DNA from: Balanoglossus misakiensis | Lineage: Eukaryota > Hemichordata | Direction: 5' to 3' | Length of the DNA stretch: 64,000 bases | Assembly (NCBI GenBank): GCA_040954595.2 | Contig: CM082590.2 | Coordinates: forward strand, 9,114,001-9,178,000 | In this document: in pieces, positions 24,818 through 36,062 of the stretch | Layout of the letters: each line of letters opens with the position of its first letter | Position numbering within the stretch: position 1 is the stretch's first letter | The notes under the pieces: model-generated | The model's input: only the letters and a program-made list of their open reading frames with translations | The model's database searches: none | What the model was told of the DNA's origin: nothing | Translations under genes and position numbers: made by a program

Positions 24818-24902
24818 TAACCCTTTCACCACCATGGTTCAGTCCAAACCCATTGTTTTCTATGGTAAGTTGGACCTCTAGAAAGAACTGGGGGTAAAAG
24901 AG
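24818..24902. mobile_element. TTAA MITE family 1, intergenic copy
   Basis: Starts ATAACCCTTTCACCACCATGG, continues GTCCAAACCCATTGTTTTCT and ends GGGGGTAAAAG. One end is diverged. Confidence 0.8.
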
Positions 24903-25863
24903 TTCATTTGGAAAAGACAAGATTTTTCTCATCCATGGTAAATGTGGCTAAATTTGCATAGGACTTGTAAAACAGTACAAGTTGTTCAAAATTCACTGTA
25001 CAATATCAAAATATCTTTTCTCTACTTCTACACTATCAGTCTGAAAAATACAAGTACCTTTCAATTGTATATTACAATATTTAGATATTGGTGCATTTCA
25101 ACATCTGATGAGTAGCCAGGTACAGAAGCCATAGGCCAGTGGTTTGCTGGTTTGGCCAATCAAGATTACATATTATACAAAAGATAAAATACTTGTTAAT
25201 TAAAGATTACGTTCAAGTTCTTTACATATTAAAGGTTTCTAGTATAACATTGATGAAAACCTAACTGATCCAGGGTATGGCAGCATACAATGTTCAAAGA
25301 GAGATACAAACCTCAATGTGGTAAAAATGGGACTATATATAATATACAGAGAATGGTGAGATTTCTCACATGAGTCTAGGAGTCTAGGAGACTCGCAATA
25401 GCCACATGTAAGCCAAAATGTACTTTACACACAAAACAGAAGAGGAAAAATATAAAAATATTCTTTACACTCAGTAGTTTCAAATAGAAACTGTTAATCT
25501 TAAAAAATATTAATCCAAGTGACTCTCACACTCTCAACACTAATACATTGTATATATATATGTGCATATACATTACATATACATATACCGGTACATGTAC
25601 ATAAATATATACAAATGTGATATATCTCATCACTACACACACATACACATACACACACACAAATTACTGTACAAAAAATACAAAGTATACTGTCTCAGTA
25701 AAAAATATAAACACATGAAGGTTTTTGGCAACTTTTGCTCCACCTTCCAACAGAAATGAAAATACAAATTGAATGGTTTTGATAATGAAGACTTATTCAT
25801 TATCTTAAACCAGTAGGGGCTGCTTTTTCTGTTTGGTCATTATTTGATATTTCAGGTCATAGT
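24903..25863. other. Convergent intergenic region of gene B and the NACHT gene
   Basis: AT-rich, without a gene. It holds an AT/CA microsatellite at about 25,550-25,660 and the likely 3' untranslated region of the minus-strand NACHT gene. Confidence 0.5.
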
Positions 25864-28800
25864 TCAGGTCACAGCCAGGACTTTCTGGCCACAAGAGGTC
25901 ACAGTAACTGTGATATGGTCACCTTTCAAACACAAACTATGTTCATCATCTGAGGATGAGCAACTATCATCCACAACAAAACCACCTTCCATCAATGCAT
26001 CTTTCAAGATGTTTACATTCCCTGGTTGCAATGCATCACAGAGTTCAATCTGAAGTTGACTTTGTCGACATTTATCAGATTCTGGGATGCTGTCAATCAA
26101 AGCTTGAGTGCTGCCATTCAAATCACAACCTTTGAACTCTACGTCTTCCAATGACTCTTTGCTGATCAACTCTTTCCACTGATCTCTGCAAGTGTCATGT
26201 GATGGTGTTTTCCCATCAATGATGCTGACTTTGGACAGACATGGCAGAGCTCGAACACATCTACACACATTCTCTAGTGAGAAAACTCTTGAATAGGATT
26301 GTATTTCAGAGAACAGATAACCAGATAACCTCAGTGAGAAAACTTGTGAAAGGGATAGTGTTTCAGACAAGAGATAACCAGGGTGTTGAATTGTCAGTGA
26401 CTTCAGTTCAGATGTGTCTGACAGACCCCTACATACTCGTCTGTGCAATTCAGTCAAACCCTTGTTGTCTTCTAGTAAGATAGATTCTACCTCAGTGACA
26501 TCACACTGTTCAATGAACCGGTGCAATTTAGACTCAGTTTTGACTTCGACAAACTTTAAGGTAGGTTCACTCTGTACACAATTATTATAATTGGCCAAAT
26601 CTGAATGATATAACAATGCTAACTGAAGTTTGATGATTTTGGATGAGTTGGCATATCTGCCACTTGCAAATAAGTGATGACCTACAAATTCCAATTGACG
26701 AATAACCATGCCAGCAACCACAAATCTATCAATTATCTCTGATATTCTATGAGCACCATATAACCAACCATCTGACAAGACAAATGTTTCAAAATGTTGA
26801 CATTCTTGAACAATATTGCAAAAGGCCTTTGTAAAGCCATAATCGCCAATGCACCCTGAAACATAGGTTAAAGTATGGGCATTCACTGGAGCCAAACTAC
26901 ATAATATTTGTTGACTGCAAGGCCAGTACAATTTCTGCCGATCATCACAAAATCTGACATTGTTGAACCTAAGTAAATTTGAAAAGGCCAATATGAATTG
27001 TGTCACAACACCAAAGTTCCCCCAACAGAATTCGCAGGAACAAAGAGATATCTCTGCATCTAAAGAAATGCTCTCCTCGTCTGTCGACAGACAATCAGAA
27101 AGTACTTGATGAAGACTGACAGGGTCACAACTTGATTTGCAAATATCAATTAAAAATTCATGATTTCCAATCTTGGCAATAATCTTGCAGTGTTCACCAA
27201 AGCAGAGTTGACAGTCCCCATGGCAACTAGGTAGAAAGCGCACTCGTTTTGGTGTACTGGGTTGGAATTTGTTTAACGCATCATGTACAGTTTTGATGAA
27301 ATCTAACTTGACATATCTTACTACCAAACTAACTTCTTTGGCTCTTAATTTCAGAAAGTCTGAGATTATGCCAGTGATACGACAAAAATGTTCATGAGTG
27401 GAAATGCTGTAACCATGAAATGCCAAGGACACCTTATTAGAATTGACTGATACAACATTTTTCAGCATTGCTTTTACACCAGACTCAAGGTTCTTGTCTC
27501 GTAAGTCACATCTGATAGCCATGTCCAGTGAAACTCTGTCACTATCAATGGATGCATTCTGTGATAACAACAGAAACTGGTCAAGGAAATTTAAACTCTG
27601 TCCATGGATCTTGTAACACCTGCTAGAAAACTTGTCAAGTCGAAACCTTGCAGTGAGATCTAGTGTACTACAGCCCATACTTCTGCTTTTCTCACCAAAT
27701 GTCACAGAAAATGAACCAAGTGATTTATTCTCACACAATGCTGCATGCAATGTGTTTAAGAATGCTATGTTGCAGTGAGGTGGCAATTTAATGTGAAGTT
27801 GTTTGGCAGTAATCTGTGATACACATTGGACCAGACCAGTGTTGTACATCATGTCATCTTTGAATCTGTACTGTATGTAACTGACACTAGAGAAGTCCAA
27901 TGACAACTTACAGAACTTTACCAGGGCCACCCTTCTGTGCAAGGCCTGTATGTCAGAAATGTTCTTGCAGTCTTCCAAATTACCAGAATACCTGATTCTC
28001 ATGTCTAGAGTAGCTTCATCATTATTAGTGGATGCATAATCTGAAAGTGTCTGATAAACACTCACAAAATCCAAAGTCTTTCCATCTTGAAAGAAATGGA
28101 TTTTAAACCGTCCTAACTTGGCAGTGACGGGCTTATAAATCTTCACAACTCTTTTCCTCTTGGTACCATCACAATTGGATTCTACATCAACTGACCTGAT
28201 CGACCTACTCTCACACAAAACAGCATATGCAGTTTTTATGAATTCTATACTGTCTATAGGTAACCTCCCTATGACAAGATTGTTGGCAGTAATCTGTGAC
28301 AGACATTGGACTATGCCAGCAAGATTAGTGATTAAGTCAGGACTAGCAGAATCGATTGAGTGAGAACAATCAGAATCAGAATCAGAACAAGAATCAGTGC
28401 TATCAGACAATTTCAGTGATAAAATGTTAAAACCAACTGATTTCACGCTTTCAAGCATAGCCTGGACATCAGCTACATGAGACTTGTCCCTGAAATCACT
28501 CTCAATATCCATGTCTAGTTTAAGTCTATCATTATTCACTGATGCATTCTCTGAAATACACTGATGTAGACTCACAATATCAAAATTCATGTTACGTGTC
28601 ACATAACAGAAATTCAAATGTGCAAACTTTTCCTGAATAACCAGTTGACCTGTGTTCGACAAATCCACAGCAGGATCATAAAATCCAACATCAACTGATC
28701 CAAGAGACTTATTCTTATATAACTGTGTATGTACACATTTTATGAATTCCATGTCACACCCAGGGAGCCATTTAATCACAAGCTCGTTGGCTGTAATCTT

Positions 28801-31800
28801 TGACAGATATTGGATGGCATCTGTTGTGGCAACAAGAAAATCAGTTTCTACAGCTCTTGAAATATTGAATGTCAACGACAGTTTTTCAAAATTAACAGAA
28901 GTCACTTCTGACAGCAAAGAGTGTATATCAGCCTTTATGTTCTTATTATCAGAATCACAACTGATTTTAATTTCCCGTCTAATTCTGTTTCTGTTAATCT
29001 TACCATAGTGTGAAAGCAACTGGCACAAATCTGAAAAATCAAAATCCCTGGTATTCACAGTGTATTTGCCATTAAAGCAACTGTGCCTCCCCTCAACATC
29101 AAATGTACTTCTGTCAAAGGATCTGAAACTAGTTTGTCTTGACTGCTGGAAAGATTCAACTTTAATGGCAACTGATCCAAGAGACTGATTTCTACATAAT
29201 GATTCATGTACAGCTTTTATGAATTCCATATCTCCAAAAGGTAATCCTTTAATGTCAAGCTTATTGGCAGTAATCTGTGAGAGATAATGGATTATACCAG
29301 TAGTGGACTCTTTATCACTGAAGGGCTTGTTGGCAGTAAACTCTGACAGATATTGGACAACACCAATAAGACCAACACAACTGAACTCTTGATCATAATT
29401 CATGAATATCAATGTTAAGACATTAAAATCAACTGATGTCGCGCCTCTCAACAAAGTCTCCAGGTCAGAATCACTGTTCTCATCTTTAAAATCACACACG
29501 ATATCCACGTCTAGTATAAGTTTCTCATTACGAACAGATGCATACTGTGAAAACATCTTACATAAACTTGATAAATCAAAATTTATGGTATCTATCCTGT
29601 AAAAGCTTTGAAATTGTCCAAACCTAGCTCTGATGTTTAGTTTATAATGTGATTCCCATGGTTTCAAACCTGTATTCACATCAACTGACCCAAGAGACTT
29701 ATTCCCACATAATGATGCATGTACAGTTTTTATGAATTCCATATCACCTACAGGTAACCCTTCAATGACAAGCTTGTTGGCAGTAATCTGTGATAGACAT
29801 TGCACTACACTAGTCAGAGAGTTTGTGTCTATATCAGTGCTTTTAGAATCAGAATAGTTCAAGAATAGCTTATAATGATTACAATCAGCCTTGATACGAA
29901 GTAATGTTTGTTGGTATTGTTCACATTCAGCAAAATTGACTGACACACTTGTTATTAGGTTACTAGCTTTGTCAATGTGTATATGTTTTATAACCTCGTA
30001 ATACTCAACAGGCAAGCTCTCGATGATAAATTCTTCAGTGATCTTTGATAAATCTTGCATTATAGACCCAATTTGATGCAGATGGATGCTTTTCATGTTT
30101 GAATTACCATAATTCAAAACCTCCACTTTGATCTCCACATCTCCTCGATATTTCAACCCTTCATCTTCGACAGCAGTGACATTTTTTTCTCTCAATTTGT
30201 CAGAACCTATTTCATTTATAAAATCAAAATTGCAAACATCATTTGTGACATCACATTGTTCTATATCATATTTTATATTCATTTCCATGAGCACATGTTT
30301 ATCCTTATGTTTAATTTTGAATGAGTCAAAAAACTTTCTAAATATATCCGGTGTCCTGGGATTTGATGCAGACATCTCCAATGTGATCATTTCAGAAAAA
30401 ATATTTGGGCATTTCAAAAGCTCCGTGTTTATATGTAGCATTTTTGGGTCAGAATAGTTATCTAGGTCAAGGTCTATTGTCAGAAATTCAGGTAAAAACT
30501 CAGCACAAAGAAGAAGTGTTTCCTCAGATTCACAACCACTTTCATACAACATTGGCCTTGCATCAAAGTCTGCATCTATAATAGAAAACCTACTCTCCCA
30601 AACCTTGAATACTTCACCAACATTGTCTTGCAAGTGACCACCAAGAAACTTCATCATTGCATCATTCCAAGACAAAAAACCCTGTTTAATGAAAAATGCA
30701 ACAGCATCTACAAATTGTTCATGGTTACTAGAGCATAGATTGGAAATGTGCAATGAAGCAAAATATTCCTGAAATGTTAAATGATAAAAGTTATAGCTTG
30801 GAGGTCGAGAGGTTTTTGTCAGAAGTCCCAATTTCTGTAAGTGTTGACGACCTGAAATTTCTTTCTCACTGAAAGAATGTTTACCTGACTTCCAAGCAGT
30901 ATATGAGAGTTTACTTAAGTAGAGAATTTCATCCCTGATTTCATCACTATTTGGATCAATAATGTTATCTTGTTTTTCACAGTATCGTTTTACAACATAA
31001 TCAATTAACTCTTCATAAAGTCCTGTGATTGTGTGTGGTAGTTTCTTTGGTTCCATCCAAATATCACACAACATCAAAGTATTCAAAGGACTCTGCAAAA
31101 ATCCAGACAAAATGCTGTCGTGGGTGGATGTCTTCAATTCATTGATAAAACTCTCGACTGTTTCTGGTGTTACAGTTTCATCCATTGAAGACATTGCATT
31201 TATATGCTTTTTAATAAAAGCTTCTGCATTCTTTCTGTCAAAACCCTTAATCAATAATTGACTCTCATACATCTGTTTGGAGTTCTTATCCCTGATTTTC
31301 CGAGACGTTACAATTACTGGGCAGTCAGGCAGCAGTCGTCGTTTTTCTCGGATCATTTGCTTAAAGTACACTGGGAGATCATCAGTACTGACTTCATCAA
31401 GTCCATCAAAGACAAAACACACTTGTGATTGATTGCTTTCAACAAAACTCCATATCTCATCTGCTCCTTCAACATTTTGTAACAAGCAATCAAAAACTGC
31501 GTCTTTAAGACTATGTTTCTGATTATTTTCTGAATGGTATTCATGTAGATCTTTCAATTCAAAATGAAAAAGAAGTTTGAAACAATTGAGAAAGTTTACA
31601 TTGCCTTTTGCCCAATCATATGCCAACTTTTTACAAAGAGTTGACTTACCATACCCTGGATCACCTTCTATTAAAATTCGTCTTGGATTTTTACAATCCT
31701 TAGTTTCTGTGAATAAATCTTGTATTGCAAAATCTCTCAAATGTCCATCTTTGGTTTGTAATTCTAACTGTACGTAGATATCTTCGAGTTTCAGTCTGTC

Positions 31801-34535
31801 TGTTCCATCCCACCATGGTAAGGGGACAATGTTGGTATATTGTCTCTTGTAGTCTTCTTGCAACTTTTGTTGGTACTTGATGACAACATCTGAAATTATT
31901 ATCATTGAATATTTCTGTATTACTGATCACAAGAACCAAAGTATCATGGTGCACCAGCTAGCATTTCATCAATCGTGATTTTTGAGCGTTTTATTTGGAT
32001 GAAATGGCCCCTCAACATCTTTGAACATCATTGAAGTGATTTCTGATTAAAAATTTTCAAGCACTGATAACAAAATGATGGTTTGGTTCAGATGTCTTTT
32101 TTGTGATTGAGACCAGAAAATCTAATTTTCTCACCCACTTCATTTTATGAAGGACCAATTTCACCATGGAAAACAATAGTTTTGGACCAAACCATTGGGG
32201 TGAAAGGGCTCAACCAATTCATGGTGAGAAACTTACTTGGTGTAGTTTTCATGGTTGGCATATCCATGGTTGGCATATTCATGGTTGGTGTATAATCCGA
32301 AGTGCTTGGTTGGTCATCCTGTTCAGAATCTATTAACATTAAACAAATTCAGCTGTGATCAAACAATTGAAAAACTGGAAAACTAGTATAAACAAGTTTA
32401 TACTTTTAAAACATGAGAGTAAATGTTGCAGTACATCTTATTTTTTATAGACTAATAAATGATTATTGTCCAACAAGTAGTGACAAGAATATACTTACTA
32501 TCAGGAATGTTCACATTTTTTCTCTTGGGTGGACTTGAATAATTTTCGTCAGTTTCAGCAGATCTTTTACCACGACTACCGGTACATACTAGAATGAATG
32601 ATAGACAAGTCATGAAACATGTTTGACTGAAATTGGTCTGCTCTGAATTTCCTGCCTACGGTAATCTTAATCTTTTATCATATATGAATAAAGGCTCAAT
32701 CCATATCAGATTACTTGTCCATAGAGATGTATACACACATTAGATAATCCTATTCTAGTCATTATTTGTAACCATCCACATAATAAATCATTCCAACATT
32801 TAAAACTTAATTTAAACTAATTTTAATGAGCTGTAGGATGGAAAATATTACTGGTGGAAAAATTTGAATAAATGATGATTTTAAAAACAAGCTTACCTGC
32901 GGTTGTAGTGTCCTCAACAGCTGCATCAGTTTGTTGCCTAGGTGATAGTGACTGCAGTCTTGTCACCAAGGGATACAGTGCACGCCGTAAATCATGTCTG
33001 TCTATGTGGTGTTGTACACTTGTGGTTTCACCTTCTGGATCTTTCATCATTGTCGTCATCTCTGCCTGTGTTGCAGCTGAACTAACTGCACTGCTAGCAG
33101 CAACATCACCAACATCTGAAAAACCTGATGTACAGAATGGGAAAGGTAAACACTGCTGAATTCATTCATGTGTGTAGAATTGCTATTAAAATATATTTCA
33201 ATTTATACCACAAGTACTCTAACTTGTTCAACTGCTCAAAATGCTTAACCACCATTTCTTTTCAAAATTAAATGTTCATTTTACTGCCATACATTTGGCT
33301 CATTAGTTCACAAATGCGAGCATTCAAACCATTATGTAGGATGGTCTGTGGTTAGTGACGACAGCATTAAACCATGACCATTTGAACTGCACAGATGATG
33401 ACTTCAAAATGCCATTTGTTTCAATCAGTTTGACCAGCTGAAGAGAGACTATTTTTTTCATCATTTCATCTCTTTCAAAATCATAATTTTGGGTGAACAT
33501 GGTATTTGCATAATACAAATGCATACTTGTATTGTAAAATTCTGCAAGTCCTTACCATAAGATTCCGTGGTGGATACTGGAATCTTGGATTCTGCTTCTG
33601 TTGTCACTTCATCATATGGATAGTCTTCATCAAATCCTTTCTCATATCGAACTTCTACATGCTTCGCTAACATGTAAAGTTTGGCAATTTCCAACAGTTG
33701 AATAAGAGTTTCAGGTTTGTCTCTTGATAGATGTCCAATGTCACACAATTCTTCGAATAAACTGTGTGGATTTTTGCTTTTCTCAATTTCTTCCCTTCTT
33801 CTTTTACGTATTGGAGGATTCCTTAAAATCGTCAGTGCATTCAACAATCTTTTTAGGTCATCTATAGTGCAAAAAAGAAAAGAAATTATACTAGAATTTT
33901 TCTGGAAAAGAATCTCTTGAGAAAAATGTTAAAAGTACAGTAGATCACTGTCTTAAATTTCAAATTGAAAATGGGATGATCATGTATTGTCTTTGTGACA
34001 AGTTTGAATAAAATCAGCTCTGTTGTATAGTGTTTCATTGGGTGCTCCAACAGAAGATTGCTACAAGAATACAGGGGAAAATGTTAGTTTTATTACTGAT
34101 ACTAGTTCAGTGTTTCATCCAAGATGGCTTCAAGTTCAACAGGGGGGATATGTCCCCCTTTGCCAGAATATTTGAGGGGGATTCCACTCTAGCAAGGGGG
34201 GACTGTAATAATCTCCAACATGTGAATGGCATCATTTTAAGGGGCACTGGTCCCCCTTGATAAATCACTAGAGGGTGCCAACATGTCAATCCCCCATCCC
34301 CCCATCTAGATGAAACACTGGTTGTATGTGAGATGACTGAAGATGCAACTACTGCATAATTATAGACATTCCCTGAACAACCAGGACATGCACACTGATG
34401 GGTAGAGACATCCATTCATGAGTGTCCTAGAGCATCACTCTCTCAGGGATAAAAACATTCAAATGTACACTCACCATTTCCAATGTCATCTGCCAGCTCA
34501 AAAAGATACTTCCTAAATGGATCAATATCAGACAT
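25864..34535 (-). CDS. DED-NACHT receptor (NLR-like) with large internal repeats
   Basis: Six exons on the minus strand give 2,264 residues: 34,535-34,475, 33,861-33,556, 33,115-32,897, 32,588-32,499, 32,329-32,237 and 31,889-25,864. Every intron is phase 1 and GT-AG. Residues 1 to about 100 (DPFRKYLFELADDIG to HSLFEELCDIGHLSRD to LIQLLEIAKLYML) fit a death effector domain. Exons 3-5 encode a linker with a basic, NLS-like PPKRKN and a threefold M-P-T-M repeat. The NACHT ATPase has Walker A GDPGYGKST (residues 332-340) and Walker B VCFVFDGLDE (about 413-422), then helical segments. The C-terminal 1,400 residues carry about 163-residue repeats, not typical 24-29-residue LRRs. By family, NACHT proteins oligomerise on ligand sensing and DEDs recruit partners with like domains. 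Ligand and partner are unknown. The start is the ATG that opens the DED. Confidence 0.85.
27290..30080 (-). repeat. Intragenic repeats of about 490 bp in the NACHT gene
   Basis: On the minus strand each unit encodes a run like CLSQITANKLVIEGLP, GDMEFIKTVHASLC, NKSLGSVDV, then a hydrophobic strand-rich half ending with a Phe-Asp-x-x-S-L motif and LDMDI. The coding phrase for SQITAN lies at about 29,778, 29,263, 28,775, 28,285 and 27,801, giving spacings of 515, 488, 490 and 484 bp. Degenerate units flank these (about 30,030 and 27,310). A truncated extra unit sits at about 29,330. Confidence 0.85.
32130..32214. mobile_element. TTAA MITE family 1, copy in the last NACHT intron
   Basis: The reverse orientation of the family is recognisable by TTTCACCATGGAAAACAATAG, TTTGGACCAAACCATTGG and GGTGAAAGGG. 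The outer left end is decayed. Confidence 0.7.
34108..34321. mobile_element. CAGTGTTTCATC-ended MITE (family 4) in NACHT intron 1
   Basis: The ends CAGTGTTTCATC and GATGAAACACTGG are inverted. The inside is a mirrored set of CCCCC/GGGGG blocks (GGGGGATATGTCCCCC). A shorter member is at 63,561-63,646. Confidence 0.75.
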
Positions 34536-36062
34536 CTTTGGATAATCTTTCAGCTGCCTTCAGCGTTTGAAGTTCTTCAAAGGGATGAACAACAGAACGC
34601 AGTACATTTGCCGCACCTATCAAAGGAATATAACAAAATCAGAATCAAGTTTAAATTTTTAAAGCAAAAAAAATCAAAACTGTGTCATAATTTTGATTCT
34701 CTGTTCAGTCAAACCATTTTCTTGTCCACTTATATACACTATCTGTTAAAATTACTGCACCTATACAAAAAAAACCCCAAACAAAATCGTTTACTTTTAG
34801 GAAATGAGATAATGCACCAGCAAACACCACTGCCCATTGTTAGGTGATAACCAATTATTAAACTCAACCAATTATTAAACTCAACCAATTATTAACTCAA
34901 CCAATTATTAACTCAACCAATTATTAACTCATCAAAAGAAAAAAATGTCTGTGATGTGACACATAAAAATCAATAAAACAAGCTTGTCATTTGGCACCTT
35001 TTGTGAAAATTTGAAGAAATGAAAATATTACAAATTAAAGTGTTTTCTAAAAAATCTGCATATAAGGCTATGGAATGTTATAACCATGTATATTATCTGT
35101 GAGAAGTCTCTATCATTATGCGCGCAACTCTTTTTCTGCCCACAATGGTGTTTGAGGAGAAAAACAACTTCAAACTAAAAAATACGAAACTTCCACATTT
35201 CTGGAGGAGGTCTGGATGGTCTGTGAATTTTCTTCAACAACCTATAGTACTAGATTAGACACTGATTTCTCTCCAAAAAGACATGTTTCCAACGAATTTA
35301 GAATTTAGTACAAGGAAATAGGAATTTTCTTAGTAACCTCAGGCAACCTCTGTGGTACTGTTTCGCTTTGGTAAAAAATCAAAATTAGAAAAAGGTTAAA
35401 ATTGTGCCGTTTTTGATCCTGTTTCAATCATACCATTTTCTCATGCACTCATACACATTATCGGTCTAAATTTACAGCACTTGTACAAAAAATACCACAA
35501 AAAACTGCTTACTTTTAGAGAATGACGCATCCGCGCAATGCACCAGCAAACACCACCGCCCGTGTTAGTTAATAATAACTAATGATAAACACATCAAAAG
35601 TTAACCAATTCTGCGATAAAAAAGGGTCAAAAGTAGTCTTTTTTACAATGACCCACCCCCTAAGCGTCTACAGTCACCAATCGACACAGTTCAATCACTC
35701 CAGCGCATAGCAATAGAATATTGAAATGTTACAGTTAACACAGAAAGATGTTCCTATCTCCCTTTATTGTGTCACTCAATCGAAAAATACAACAATGTAC
35801 CTATAATTTTTTTCAATAAAATAACATTTTACATGCAGTTAACATGACTTTTGCTTGAACACTACACCCCCTTTTCCCTCTGTAACAGTCCAACTTTTCC
35901 ATAGAAAAACAATCGATTCAGGCCAAACAATCTTAGTGAAAAAGAGAATGTTGCTGGTCATTTCTACAAGCTGTCTGCTATTTTTACATCACAGGATTAT
36001 CTCTATTCTAAATCTGACTCTGAATTCTAGTTTCCACAGAGCGTCTCTGTTGTCATGGCAGC
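34536..36062. other. Intergenic region between NACHT gene start and gene C end
   Basis: Holds the 5' flank of the NACHT gene and the 3' untranslated part of gene C. A short tandem (AACCAATTATTAACTC, about five units) lies at 34,850-34,930. Two related stretches near 34,700-34,860 and 35,440-35,600 (CTTTTAGGAAATGAG and CTTTTAGAGAATGACG contexts) suggest an old duplication. No gene seen. Confidence 0.5.
35763..35768 (-). terminator. Polyadenylation signal of gene C
   Basis: AATAAA on the minus strand, 295 bp past the stop of gene C. Confidence 0.55.

Noticed and set aside
25864-31889. Classical LRR domain in the NACHT protein
   Set aside because: I could not see 20-29-residue LxxLxLxxN periodicity over most of the C-terminal part; the evident period is about 163 residues. 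A structure prediction might still show an LRR-like fold.
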